A stretch of 64,000 bases of DNA from JBGSON01 sp041739085 (GCA_041739085.1 JBGSON010000004.1:1-64000); one strand, 5' to 3'. Shown: positions 1 to 8,605, counted from the first letter of the stretch. Translations and numbers: made by a program. The notes: generated from the letters alone by a model not told the origin.

Positions 1-597
1 CGCCTTCGCGGGAGTGACGTTGCCGGAAGCGACGATGACGATATTTTTCGGCGTGTAGAGCGCCGACTTGTAGTCGATGAAATCCTGCTGTTTCACGGAC
101 GAGATCACTTTCTTCTCCCCGATCTGATCCCATCCCATGGGATGATCCGAGCCGAAGAGGAGTTCTTCAAAATCCCATCCGATCTTATACATGGGCGTAT
201 CTTCGTACATGTTGTATTCCTCGAGGATGACCCCGCGCTCTTTCTCGATTTCATGGGGCTCGAATTTTGCGCTCACAAGCATGTCGGAGAGGACATCGAA
301 CGCGGTCTCCACCTGCGTGTGTTCGACCTTCACGTAGTAGCCGGCATATTCTTTTCCGGTAAACGCGTTGAAATCGCCGCCGACGAAATCCATTTTTTCC
401 GATACTTCTTTCGCGTTCTTGTACTTCTTCCCTCCCTTGAAAAACATGTGCTCGAGGAAATGGGAGATCCCCCTTTCTTCTTCTTTTTCATTCCGCGATC
501 CCGCACCGGTGAGGATGAGGAGCGTCACCGCCTGAGTCCCTTTATTTGCTGCAGTGATGAGCCGGAGCCCGTTTTCAAACCGGTGTTCCTCGAACAT
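1..597 (-). CDS. M16 family zinc peptidase, N-terminal part (runs off the window)
   Basis: This is a processing-protease/insulinase-like metallopeptidase, of which 199 residues from the start are visible; the rest lies beyond base 1. The reverse strand opens with ATG at 597 and reads without a stop to the window edge. The inverted zinc motif of the family is clear in HFLEHMFFKG (HxxEH, near residue 50), followed by the usual GGDFNAFTGKEYAGYY segment and an EKERGVILEEYNMYED segment that supplies the third zinc-ligand glutamate. The gene starts 23 bases after the recA stop on the same strand, so the two are probably co-transcribed. A purine run (AAGGAAGA) lies about 16 bases upstream, one of the few Shine-Dalgarno-like stretches in the window. 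Substrate cannot be told from sequence. Confidence 0.9.
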   Translation of the reverse strand, partial: MFEEHRFENGLRLITAANKGTQAVTLLILTGAGSRNEKEEERGISHFLEHMFFKGGKKYKNAKEVSEKMDFVGGDFNAFTGKEYAGYYVKVEHTQVETAFDVLSDMLVSAKFEPHEIEKERGVILEEYNMYEDTPMYKIGWDFEELLFGSDHPMGWDQIGEKKVISSVKQQDFIDYKSALYTPKNIVIVASGNVTPAKA

Positions 598-620
598 GGG
601 ATGTTGGGTGAAAGTCTTCC

Positions 621-1643
621 TTATTTCTTTTCGGCCGCTTTTGCGTCGGAAACGATCGTCCGGATCTTTTTCTCGATCTCTGCGTAAATCTTCGGATTAT
701 CTTTCAGAGACTTCTTCGCGTTTTCCCGTCCCTGTCCGAGTTTTTCCGCGCCGTAGGAGAAGAAAGCTCCCGATTTTGTGATCAGTCCGTACGAGACCCC
801 GAGGTCGAGGACATCGCCTTCTTTCGAGATCCCTTCCGAAAAGAGGATGTCGAATTCCGCATGCTTGAAAGGAGGAGCGACCTTATTTTTTACGACTTTC
901 ACTACGACCCTCGTTCCGATCGCCGTCTTCGTGTCGCCTGCGCCTTCTTCGATTTTTTCTTTCCTCCTGATGTCGAGCCGAACGGAAGAGTAGAATTTCA
1001 GGGCATTTCCTCCGGTCGTCGTCTCGGGATTGCCGAACATGACCCCGATCTTCATCCGGATCTGATTGATGAAGATCACCGTGCAATTTGTCTTCCCGAC
1101 GATCCCCGTGAGCTTCCGGAGTGCCTGGCTCATGAGCCGGGCCTGGAGTCCCATGTGGGAATCACCCATCATCCCTTCGATCTCCGCTTTCGGAACGAGT
1201 GCCGCAACGGAGTCGATGATGATGAGATCAACGGCTCCGGACCGGACGAGCATTTCCGAGATCTCGAGCGCCTGTTCGCCGGAATCCGGCTGTGAGAGGG
1301 TGCATTTGTCGAGATTGAGTCCGATGCGCGATGCATATTCCGGATCGAGCGCGTGTTCCGCGTCGATGAACGCCACCTGTCCGCCGTTCTTCTGACATTG
1401 CGCTGCGATATGAAGTGTGAGCGTCGTCTTCCCCGATGATTCGGGACCGTAGACTTCGATGATCCTTCCTTTCGGGATGCCTCCGACTCCGAGGGCGATA
1501 TCAAGCGAGAGGGAACCGGTGGAGATGACATCGATGTCTTTCTTCCCCGCGTCGGAAAGGTTCATGATCGATCCTTCTCCGTATTGTTTTTGGATCTGGG
1601 CGAGAGCGTTTTTGAGAGCTTCCTGTTTCGGGTCTTTTGTCAT
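621..1643 (-). CDS. recA: Recombinase RecA
   Basis: RecA is the ATP-dependent strand-exchange protein of homologous recombination. The 340-residue product has the normal family length and layout: an N-terminal helix region, the Walker A motif GPESSGKTT near residue 65, the EHALDPEYA segment, the Walker B region LIIIDSVAAL, and the DNA-binding loop INQIRMKIGVMFGNPETTTGG. The tail is lysine-rich. The ATG at 1643 has no Shine-Dalgarno motif and follows a T-rich, pyrimidine-rich leader. No LexA-type operator was recognised in the 132 bases separating it from the divergent pyrB. An M16 peptidase gene follows on the same strand. Confidence 0.98.
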   Translation of the reverse strand: MTKDPKQEALKNALAQIQKQYGEGSIMNLSDAGKKDIDVISTGSLSLDIALGVGGIPKGRIIEVYGPESSGKTTLTLHIAAQCQKNGGQVAFIDAEHALDPEYASRIGLNLDKCTLSQPDSGEQALEISEMLVRSGAVDLIIIDSVAALVPKAEIEGMMGDSHMGLQARLMSQALRKLTGIVGKTNCTVIFINQIRMKIGVMFGNPETTTGGNALKFYSSVRLDIRRKEKIEEGAGDTKTAIGTRVVVKVVKNKVAPPFKHAEFDILFSEGISKEGDVLDLGVSYGLITKSGAFFSYGAEKLGQGRENAKKSLKDNPKIYAEIEKKIRTIVSDAKAAEKK

Positions 1644-1775
1644 GAGATGAACAAAAAAATAAAAAATTCATGCCCGGATAGATTGCCAAAAATTCCTCCA
1701 AAAAGGAAGCGATTCTCTTTTCAAACCCTCCGAAAAAGTGTAATTTTCACCAAGAAGAGCCTTAAAAAGCTTCCA

Positions 1776-2762
1776 ATGCCAAATACGACCGAGCAACAAC
1801 TGGAGAAAGTCCGCGGAAAACGAGACCTCTCTGTTTTCGATTTCCTCTCCATCGACGACCTCTCCATCCGCGATATAGAACTCATCCTTGAACTCGCGGA
1901 AATCTTTAAAAAAGCGGGGACGGAAGAAATCGAACTCCTCGAAGGAGTCACCATCATCAATGCCTTTTACGAGAACTCGACGAGAACGCGCCTCAGCTTC
2001 GAACTCGCGGGAAAGCACCTCGAAGCCACGGTGGCGAACATCACCGCTTCCACCTCTTCGGTAAAAAAAGGGGAAAGCCTCCTCGATACCGTTGAAACGC
2101 TTTCCGCTCTCCAGGCGAAGATCATCGTCATGAGGACGGCGGAAGCAGGCGCTCAGGCATTTGTTGCGAGGCATGTCCCATCTTCGATCGTGAACGCGGG
2201 AGACGGATGGCACGAACATCCGACGCAGGCGATGCTCGACGCGAAAACGATGCTCGACCACCACGGCTCGATGAAGGGAAAAGTGTTGACCATCGTCGGC
2301 GACATCCTCCATTCCCGGGTATTCGGATCGCTCTTCCGGATCGCGAAAAAACTCGGGGCAAAAGTAAGAGTCTCCTGTCCGCGGACTTTTGTTCCGGCAG
2401 AGGTGGAAACTCTCGGAGTCGAAGTCATCACCGATTTGTCGAAAGCTCTCGATGGCGCCCATGTCGTCTACGCGCTCAGGGTCCAGGAAGAGAGAGGCGC
2501 CGGAGGGTTTATCCCGAGCCTCAAGGATTATTCCGGTGCGTACGCCATTACAAAAGAGAGATTAGCCATCGCACGGAAAGACGCGATCCTCATGCATCCG
2601 GGACCCGTCATCCGCGACATAGACGTTGCCTCCGACCTTGTCACTCATCCCCAGTCCAGAATCCTCACTCAGGTGGAGAACGGTCTCGCGGTCAGGAAAG
2701 CGATCATCTGGCTCCTTGCAAAAAGAATGGACGGGAAGATAAAACCTTTTACCTTGAAATAG
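1776..2762 (+). CDS. pyrB: Aspartate carbamoyltransferase catalytic chain
   Basis: The enzyme joins carbamoyl phosphate and aspartate in the second step of pyrimidine synthesis. The carbamoyl-phosphate loop NSTRTRLSFE, the HPTQAMLD motif and the HPGPVIRDIDV segment are all intact. I take the ATG at 1776, giving 328 residues, close to the usual 305-320. An in-frame extension reaches back to 1584, but it overlaps recA and its residues resemble nothing in the family. No regulatory chain (PyrI) is present nearby. pyrC follows after a small membrane-protein gene, so pyrB and pyrC probably share transcription. Confidence 0.96.
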   Translation: MPNTTEQQLEKVRGKRDLSVFDFLSIDDLSIRDIELILELAEIFKKAGTEEIELLEGVTIINAFYENSTRTRLSFELAGKHLEATVANITASTSSVKKGESLLDTVETLSALQAKIIVMRTAEAGAQAFVARHVPSSIVNAGDGWHEHPTQAMLDAKTMLDHHGSMKGKVLTIVGDILHSRVFGSLFRIAKKLGAKVRVSCPRTFVPAEVETLGVEVITDLSKALDGAHVVYALRVQEERGAGGFIPSLKDYSGAYAITKERLAIARKDAILMHPGPVIRDIDVASDLVTHPQSRILTQVENGLAVRKAIIWLLAKRMDGKIKPFTLK

Positions 2763-2763
2763 T

Positions 2764-3417
2764 ATGAACAGAACAAAAAATATTTTCTCGCAGATTTTTT
2801 TAAAAAGTTATTTATTCTTTTTCATTTTTCTGATTCTTTTTATAGAAATTGTTCATAGTATAAGTGTTTTTGCAGCCGCTGAAGATCTTTTGGATGAAAA
2901 TGACCGACCATTATTAGATCGACAAACAGCAGCTATTACGCCATCTTTTCGGGAACAATTGCAGGAATTTCTCAGCATTATTATCATCCCTGGCTTGGTG
3001 CTTTTTGGATCACTTTTCGTATTCTCTGCATTGAAAATTAAATTCATTAAGAAACAGAACAGAGAAATATCAATATGGATCAAGATCCTCTATGGAATAT
3101 CGTTGACCTTGGTGATCTTATTTGCTCTATTATTATTCTTTTATCAAGTGAGCTTTCAGGACATATGCCCATATTATGGGTTGGCGATCGTCATGGCATT
3201 ATGCTTAGTATCTGGGTTGAGAATTGTAATGCTAAGAAGAAATAAAATAGAAATCTCAAAAGGATTAAGGTTTTTTTTCAGAATCGTATCAGTGATATTA
3301 ATAGTTTCATCGCTTTACTCTGCTTGGTTCGAAATAAGATTTGGAGATTCATCTCTCGGATGCAATTCTGAGTTCCCTTCAATGAAGTCGAATCCCTTAT
3401 TCCCTTTCAGACATTGA
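2764..3417 (+). CDS. AT-rich multi-pass membrane protein of unknown function
   Basis: I do not recognise this 217-residue protein. It begins one base after the pyrB stop. The N-terminus looks like a signal peptide or first membrane helix (hydrophobic from about 15 to 35, ending near SVFAAAED). Three or four further hydrophobic segments lie near residues 72-92, 105-127, 138-157 and 168-190. A soluble stretch of about 35 residues follows the first helix. Its base composition is clearly more AT-rich than pyrB and pyrC on either side, with runs of T and A and rare-looking codons, which suggests it was inserted between two pyrimidine genes. It could equally be a fast-evolving lineage-specific gene. 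Confidence 0.7.
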   Translation: MNRTKNIFSQIFLKSYLFFFIFLILFIEIVHSISVFAAAEDLLDENDRPLLDRQTAAITPSFREQLQEFLSIIIIPGLVLFGSLFVFSALKIKFIKKQNREISIWIKILYGISLTLVILFALLLFFYQVSFQDICPYYGLAIVMALCLVSGLRIVMLRRNKIEISKGLRFFFRIVSVILIVSSLYSAWFEIRFGDSSLGCNSEFPSMKSNPLFPFRH

Positions 3418-3453
3418 AGACCTTCAAATTTCTCTTTCTCATGAACAGCAAAT

Positions 3454-4746
3454 ATGATTTCTATTTTCATTCAAAACGGCCACGTCATCGACCCCGCAAG
3501 CAGAGTGAATGCAGTCACCGACATTCTTGTTGAGAACGGAAAAGTTAAGAAAGTCGGGAAGTTGAAAGCGATTCCAAAAGGGACTGAGACTTTTAATGCG
3601 AAAGGAAAACTTGTCGTCCCCGGATTTGTTGACCTCCAGGTGCATCTCCGAGAACCCGGGTTTGAAGGAAAAGAAACAATCAAGACCGGTCTTCGTTCGG
3701 CGCTTAAGGGCGGGATCACTTCCGTCGTATCCATGCCGAACACAAATCCCGCGACGGATTCTTCACTTACTGTCCGGTATCAATATGCGCGGGCGGAAGA
3801 AGCAAAATCAGCAAACCTTTTTGTCGCCGGAGCGATCACGAAAGGAGAAGAGGGAAAGGAGCTTGCGGATATCCGCGCGATGAAAGACGCGGGGATCGTC
3901 GCGGTGACGGACGACGGCCGTGATGTCCAAAATGCGGGAATCATGAAAAAGGCGATGGAATACTGCCGGACATATGGAATCCCGCTTCTCCTCCACTCGG
4001 AAGAAGAATCCATTTCCGGGGAAGGAGCAATGCACGAAGGGAAATATTCGACACTCCTGGGACTCCCCGGGATTCCCGCGATTGCGGAAGATATCGCCGT
4101 CATGAGGAATCTTCTCCTTGCGGAAGCAACAGGAGCAAAGATCCATCTCATGCATGTTTCCACAAGAAAAGCGGTCGAGTTCATTGAGACATTCCTTAAA
4201 AGAAAAGTGAAGGTCACCGCGGAGACCTGCCCCCAGTATTTTGTCCTCACCGACGCGGTCTGCGACGGGTTCAACACCATGGCGAAGATGTATCCGCCTC
4301 TTCGTTCGGAAGATCACCGGCGGGCGATCATCAAGGGATTGAAATCAGGTGTCATCTCCGTCATCAGTACGGACCATGCTCCACATACGCGGAAGGAGAA
4401 GTTGAAGACATTCACCGACGCGGCGAAAGGGACCGTGGGCCTTGAAACGAGTTTCGCGCTCGGATACACGCATCTCGTTCTCAAAAAGGAAATATCACTC
4501 TCCTCCCTCATCGAAAAAATGACGGCAAATCCTGCGAAAGTCATCTCCGTCCCGAAAGGGACGCTCTCCCCCGGGAGAGACGCAGACATCGCGATCATCG
4601 ACCCCGGAGAAAAGTGGACGATCAGGAATGATGAGATGGAAACGAAAGGAAGAAACTGCGTTTTTGAGGGGATGAAAGTCCAGGGGAGGGTAAAAGAGGT
4701 CTTCGTTTCCGGCGAATGGGTAGTGAGGAACGGGAAAGTCCTCTGA
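3454..4746 (+). CDS. pyrC: Dihydroorotase
   Basis: Dihydroorotase cyclises carbamoyl aspartate in the third step of pyrimidine synthesis. The 430-residue length and layout match the amidohydrolase-type class I (PyrC of Gram-positives). The metal motif is DLQVHLREPG near residue 60, followed by the substrate segment SMPNTNPATD, the histidine in HLMHVSTRKA, and the STDHAPHT metal-binding aspartate/histidine region near residue 305. The C-terminal LSPGRDADIAIIDP segment is typical of the beta-sandwich domain. It lies downstream of pyrB with one small membrane-protein gene between them. Confidence 0.96.
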   Translation: MISIFIQNGHVIDPASRVNAVTDILVENGKVKKVGKLKAIPKGTETFNAKGKLVVPGFVDLQVHLREPGFEGKETIKTGLRSALKGGITSVVSMPNTNPATDSSLTVRYQYARAEEAKSANLFVAGAITKGEEGKELADIRAMKDAGIVAVTDDGRDVQNAGIMKKAMEYCRTYGIPLLLHSEEESISGEGAMHEGKYSTLLGLPGIPAIAEDIAVMRNLLLAEATGAKIHLMHVSTRKAVEFIETFLKRKVKVTAETCPQYFVLTDAVCDGFNTMAKMYPPLRSEDHRRAIIKGLKSGVISVISTDHAPHTRKEKLKTFTDAAKGTVGLETSFALGYTHLVLKKEISLSSLIEKMTANPAKVISVPKGTLSPGRDADIAIIDPGEKWTIRNDEMETKGRNCVFEGMKVQGRVKEVFVSGEWVVRNGKVL

Positions 4747-4839
4747 AAAGATCATCGCATTGAGGAGAAGTCATTCCGGAAGGAGCTCTTTTTTTCGAAT
4801 CTGAATTGTGGGAGACTCGGAACGATTTCTTCCCTTTTT

Positions 4840-5415
4840 ATGAAGCAGAAAATCGGTTCCGGAGACGACGGACACACTGATCTCCATTCCGGGCGAAGGA
4901 TCCCGAAGAATCATGATCTCATCCAGGCGATCGGGAATGCCGACCAGCTCGGAGCGATGCTCGGGATGGTCCTCGCCCAAAAACTGAAGAAAGAGACGAG
5001 GATGATCCTTGAGTCCATGAGCCACATGGTCTATGACATCGGCGCGGAGATCGCATCCGAGGGGAAATATTTCGCAGAAAATATAAGTGATGAAGAGACT
5101 GAAAAAATGACCAGGTGGATCGAGCATATTGATCATGGACTTCAACCCATCGGCACATTTATCGTCTCATCCGGCGTCATCTCATCAGAATGGCTTCATC
5201 TCGCGCGTTCCATCACGAGAAGACTGGAGCGGAGTCTTGTCGTCCTTCTCAAAGAAGGCGCGCTCCGGAAAGGCATATTCGCATTCATCAACCGTTTTTC
5301 CCGTCTCCTCTTTTCACTCGCGCGGTTCGAAGCGGAAAAGAAAGGAAAGAAGACCATATTCTGGGAAAAGAAGAAACGCATTCCGGTGATAGAAGAGAAA
5401 AGGAGCAGTTCATAA
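4840..5415 (+). CDS. PduO-type ATP:cob(I)alamin adenosyltransferase family protein
   Basis: Members of this family transfer the adenosyl group of ATP to cob(I)alamin to make coenzyme B12. The 191-residue protein keeps the family landmarks: an N-terminal ATP loop GDDGHTDLHSGRRIPK (family form GDKGTTSL..G.R..K), NADQLGAMLG (family VDELNS.LG), the central MSHMVYDIGAEIA helix, the SFI-like segment GTFIVSSG, the arginine motif ITRRLERSL that binds ATP in MMAB/PduO, and the C-terminal INRFSRLLFSLARFE helix. No B12 synthesis or B12-dependent enzyme gene lies in the window. The start has no Shine-Dalgarno motif. The assignment rests on motif order; catalytic activity is inference. Confidence 0.8.
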   Translation: MKQKIGSGDDGHTDLHSGRRIPKNHDLIQAIGNADQLGAMLGMVLAQKLKKETRMILESMSHMVYDIGAEIASEGKYFAENISDEETEKMTRWIEHIDHGLQPIGTFIVSSGVISSEWLHLARSITRRLERSLVVLLKEGALRKGIFAFINRFSRLLFSLARFEAEKKGKKTIFWEKKKRIPVIEEKRSSS

Positions 5416-5506
5416 AGTTTGTAAAGTTCATAAGGTTCATAAAGTTCCTTAGTTCCACAAATAACTTTACAAACCTTACAGACTTTATGGACTTTATAAC
5501 TTTCTT
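5408..5506. repeat. Inverted cluster of 9-base-period repeats
   Basis: Between the adenosyltransferase gene and proC lies a run of near-identical 9-base units of the form ATAAAGTTC/GTAAAGTTC/ATAAGGTTC, followed by units of the reverse complement (GAACTTTAT-like). The two halves could pair into a long imperfect hairpin. The same unit recurs near 26650, 34925 and 56980. The element has no open reading frame and may act as a transcription terminator between the two genes. Confidence 0.75.
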
Positions 5507-5548
5507 GTCCCCTTCCCATTTTTTCATTCCCGTCTTACACTGGAAATC

Positions 5549-6352
5549 GTGATCAGGAGAATATCTTTCATCGGCGCCGGGAACATGGGCTCCGCGCTCA
5601 TCTCCGCTCTTCTCTCCGAGGGGATCGTAGGTCCGGAGGATTTGAAAGTGAGCGACCGGAATCCCGAACGGCTCAAATGGCTTCGTGAAAAAAATGTTTT
5701 TGTTTCTCCTCATCCGGAAGATGTCATTACGGACACCGATTGTCTTTTTCTCGCAACGAAACCTCAGGACGTCTCTCAGATCCTGGAAAGCGTCAAAGGC
5801 AATTTTCCCGAGGGGATGCTCATGGTCTCCATTGCCGCGGGGATCACGGTCCAGCATCTCCAGGATGCCGGCCGGATATCAAAGGTGATCCGGGTGATGC
5901 CCAATACGCCGGCGCTTGTCCGATCCGGCGTATCCGGAATGTTCTCGTCTCCTGAGGTCAGCGGGGAAGAGAGAGAATATGTTTTAAAGTTCCTCAAGAC
6001 CGTAGGTGAAGTCATCGAGTGTTATCATGAAGACCAGATCGACGCGATCACCTCCCTTTCCGGAAGCGGCCCCGCTTATTTTTTCCGCATCCTGGAGATC
6101 ATGGCGGAGAAAGCGGTCCGTTATGGTTTTTCGAAGGAGAATGCAAGAAAAATCGTCTTAAACACGATGTTCGGTGCGGGTGTTCTCGCGAAAGAATCGG
6201 GACAAGACTGTGCCGAACTCCGGGACATGGTGACCTCAAAAGGAGGGACGACAGAGGCCGCGCTCAATACATTTGCAGAGATGCAGCTCGAAAAAATACT
6301 GAACGCAGGGATCGATGCTGCATATGACAGGGCAAAAGAACTCGGAAAATAA
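5549..6352 (+). CDS. proC: Pyrroline-5-carboxylate reductase
   Basis: This enzyme reduces pyrroline-5-carboxylate to proline with NAD(P)H. The 267-residue product starts with a Rossmann fold (FIGAGNMGSALI) and ends with the highly conserved catalytic helix region DAITSLSGSGPAYFF followed by TSKGGTTEAAL, the family signature. Length is normal. The start is GTG at 5549; no in-frame ATG precedes the Rossmann motif. No proA or proB is adjacent. The gene converges with a pilT gene, with 16 bases between the stops. Confidence 0.96.
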   Translation: MIRRISFIGAGNMGSALISALLSEGIVGPEDLKVSDRNPERLKWLREKNVFVSPHPEDVITDTDCLFLATKPQDVSQILESVKGNFPEGMLMVSIAAGITVQHLQDAGRISKVIRVMPNTPALVRSGVSGMFSSPEVSGEEREYVLKFLKTVGEVIECYHEDQIDAITSLSGSGPAYFFRILEIMAEKAVRYGFSKENARKIVLNTMFGAGVLAKESGQDCAELRDMVTSKGGTTEAALNTFAEMQLEKILNAGIDAAYDRAKELGK

Positions 6353-6368
6353 TGACTTCTTTCCCGGA

Positions 6369-7505
6369 TCATTCCTCCCGGAAGTAGTGGATGTAGTCTT
6401 CTTCTCTGATAACGCCGGTCTCTGCGAGTTCTTCAGCGAATTTTTCCATGCGGACCATCCCGAGTGATGCGCCCGCCTGCATCGCGTTCGGCATCTGGGC
6501 GACTTCCCCTCTCCGGATGAGGTTTCGGATCGCGGAGTTCACGATCATGAGCTCATAAATACCGATACGGCCGGGCCGGTCTGACCTCGGGACAAGCCTC
6601 TGGGAAACGACGCCGATAAGCGTATCCGAAAGCCGGGAGTAGATCTGCATCTGTTGCTCCGGCGGGAATGCGCTCGCGAGGCGCGAGATCGTCTGTGTGG
6701 CGCTGGAAGTGTGGAGCGTCGAAATGACGAGATGCCCCGTTTCTGAAAGATTCATGGCGGCCATGATCGTTTCCGGGTCGCGCATCTCCCCGATCATGAC
6801 CACATCAGGATCCTGGCGGAGAGCGCCGCGTAGTGCGTTCGCGAAAGAGAGCGTATCAACGCCGATCTCCCTCTGGGAGATGACTGACCTTTTCGGAGTG
6901 AAGACGAATTCGATCGGATCTTCGATCGTGAGGATATGTTCCACTCGGTGTTCATTCACATAATCGAGGAGTGACTGCATGGATGTCGATTTACCGGAAC
7001 CGGTGGGACCGGTGACGAGGATGAGGCCCTGTTTCGCTTTGATGAGATTATAGACGGCATGAGGAAGTCCGAGTTCTTCGATGCTCCACGCTTTCGATGC
7101 GATCCGGCGCATGACGGTCGAGATGTTCCGCCTCTTGTAGAAGAGATTCACGCGGAAGGCGGTCCCATCGGTATGTTCATAAGCAAAATCAAGCTCCCTT
7201 GTCCTGATGAGAGTCTCTTTCATGGATTCCGACGGGATCATCGAGTAGATGAGGCGTTCCGCCTGCTCTCTTGTGAGATGCGGAATATTGTCGATAAAGC
7301 AGATCTGCCCGTTGATGCGGAGTGCGATCCGTGCGCCCGCGCCCATGTGGAGATCGGACGCTTCCTGATCGATGACGAGATCCAGGAGATCGTCGAGTGT
7401 GATATCATCGCCGGCACTATCGAGTTTCACCTCGGGGCCCTGCTCAAACTTCTCTTTCGTCTCTTCTTCCCCTTCGTAGGATTCTTCGTCGATTTCGTCA
7501 GGCAT
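6369..7505 (-). CDS. pilT: PilT-type pilus retraction ATPase (paralogue 1)
   Basis: PilT hexamers power disassembly of type IV pili at the inner membrane. This 378-residue paralogue has a 35-residue acidic N-terminal extension (EEESYEGEEETKEK-like). Next comes the PilT PAS-like domain (DQEASDLHMGAGARIALRIN), Walker A GPTGSGKST, the aspartate box (TIEDPIEF), Walker B with GEMRDPET, the histidine box STLHTSSA, and the retraction-specific AIRNLIRRGE motif followed by GASLGM. It stands alone on the minus strand downstream of prmC. It is more distant from paralogues 2-4 than they are from each other, for instance reading TQTISRLASAFPPEQQ where they read KTI.RIIDVFPA.E. Confidence 0.95.
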   Translation of the reverse strand: MPDEIDEESYEGEEETKEKFEQGPEVKLDSAGDDITLDDLLDLVIDQEASDLHMGAGARIALRINGQICFIDNIPHLTREQAERLIYSMIPSESMKETLIRTRELDFAYEHTDGTAFRVNLFYKRRNISTVMRRIASKAWSIEELGLPHAVYNLIKAKQGLILVTGPTGSGKSTSMQSLLDYVNEHRVEHILTIEDPIEFVFTPKRSVISQREIGVDTLSFANALRGALRQDPDVVMIGEMRDPETIMAAMNLSETGHLVISTLHTSSATQTISRLASAFPPEQQMQIYSRLSDTLIGVVSQRLVPRSDRPGRIGIYELMIVNSAIRNLIRRGEVAQMPNAMQAGASLGMVRMEKFAEELAETGVIREEDYIHYFREE

Positions 7506-7599
7506 AAGTATTTCTGTGAAGAAAATGTGTTTCTATTTCAGTAAATTATATGCTATTTCTTGACAAAAATCAATGATCTGCGGGTCGAAACCTCCTCGG

Positions 7600-7675
7600 A
7601 TTCTGGAGATTTGGAAAAGTCCAAAGAACAAAATCGTGAAGAAAAAAGAAAAAGCACAAAAGAAAGAAGAGAATT
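7600..7675. repeat. Degenerate CAAAA/CACAAAAG-type intergenic repeat
   Basis: The 248-base gap between pilT paralogue 1 and prmC holds a purine-rich run of units like ACAAAA, AAAGCACAAAAGAAAG and GAAAAAAG. The same motif family appears at 14465, 29421, 30677, 30993, 43880 and 59520, always between genes. A 74-codon reading frame that crosses it (7533-7757) looks like a by-product of the repeat. Confidence 0.6.
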
Positions 7676-7753
7676 CATTGCACTCTCTCGTTTCAATAGT
7701 TATGAACTCTAATGAAGAAACGCGCCCGCCCCTGTTCATTTTCTCCTGATCTT

Positions 7754-8605
7754 TCACCTCCGGGAAAGCATTCCGAACCTCAGATTCCCCGATAGATCCG
7801 GGAAAAAACTGAGGATATGATCCGGGAACATGTCTTTTCTGATGGATGAGAGGGTTTTTCTCTGCGGAGGATGAAATTCAAAGAGCACGAAGTCAAAATC
7901 AAAATGTCCGGAGAGTTCACGGAAGAACCGGCGGTAATGATCAAGGCCGTCTTTTCCGCTCCAGAGTGCTTCGGGGGGATCATGATCGATGACTTCCCTC
8001 GGGAGATCATCTCCTTCGGGAATGTAGGGAAGGTTCACCACGAAAATGATCGGACACGGAGTATCTGCGGGAAGCAAGAAATCTTTAAGGAGATCGGATT
8101 CCACGAAGGAGACAGAGTTGATCTTTAGGAGCGAAGCATTTTTTTTCGCTATACGGAGAGCATTTTTAGAGTTCTCAATCCCGAAAATGCGGTGTGTGTC
8201 CGGAAGAGAATGAGCAAGCGAAAGAGCGATGCACCCTGATCCGGTTCCGACGTCGATGATCGTCGAAGCGGTCTTTCCCTGAACGAGGTGCAGAGTTTTT
8301 TCCACGAGAAACTCCGTTTCCGGGCGCGGACAGAGAACGCCTTTTTCAATGGAAAACGACAGGTCGAAGAATTCTCTCTTCCCGAGAAGGAATGCAACAG
8401 GAGCGCCCTCCGCCCTTTTTGCGATAAGTTTTTGAAAACACGTGATGGCATTTTTTGAAAGAAAATCCGAAGAATGCGCAATGAGAAATGATCGCGGTGA
8501 TCCGAGGACATGACCGAGGAGAATCTCAGCGTCAAGATCAGGAGTCGCAGTCTTCGATTCCCCAAGAACGCGCTTCGCCCAGATGAGACTTTCTGAAATG
8601 TTCAC
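7754..8605 (-). CDS. prmC: Peptide-chain release factor glutamine methyltransferase
   Basis: PrmC (HemK) methylates the GGQ glutamine of release factors with S-adenosylmethionine. The 283-residue protein has the N-terminal helical recognition domain, the linker R(R)E-type segment FLLGKREFFDLSF, the PRPETE motif, and SAM motif I IIDVGTGSGCIA. The substrate-binding tetrapeptide is NLPY (VVNLPYIP) where nearly all family members have NPPY. The start is GTG at 8605, supported by the typical N-terminal helix that begins there (SLIWAKRVLGES). prfA is not adjacent. A NadM-like gene runs divergently, sharing a 73-base upstream region. Confidence 0.93.
   Translation of the reverse strand: MNISESLIWAKRVLGESKTATPDLDAEILLGHVLGSPRSFLIAHSSDFLSKNAITCFQKLIAKRAEGAPVAFLLGKREFFDLSFSIEKGVLCPRPETEFLVEKTLHLVQGKTASTIIDVGTGSGCIALSLAHSLPDTHRIFGIENSKNALRIAKKNASLLKINSVSFVESDLLKDFLLPADTPCPIIFVVNLPYIPEGDDLPREVIDHDPPEALWSGKDGLDHYRRFFRELSGHFDFDFVLFEFHPPQRKTLSSIRKDMFPDHILSFFPDLSGNLRFGMLSRR

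Noticed and set aside
1584..1775. N-terminal extension of pyrB
   Set aside because: It overlaps recA on the other strand and its residues do not match the carbamoyltransferase family; the ATG at 1776 gives the usual length.
5408..5506. Possible CRISPR array
   Set aside because: Units are 9 bases, contiguous and without spacers; no cas genes are near.
7533..7757. A 74-codon frame overlapping the prmC stop by GTGA
   Set aside because: It crosses a low-complexity CACAAAAG repeat, has no recognisable composition of a folded protein, and the start is GTG without support.
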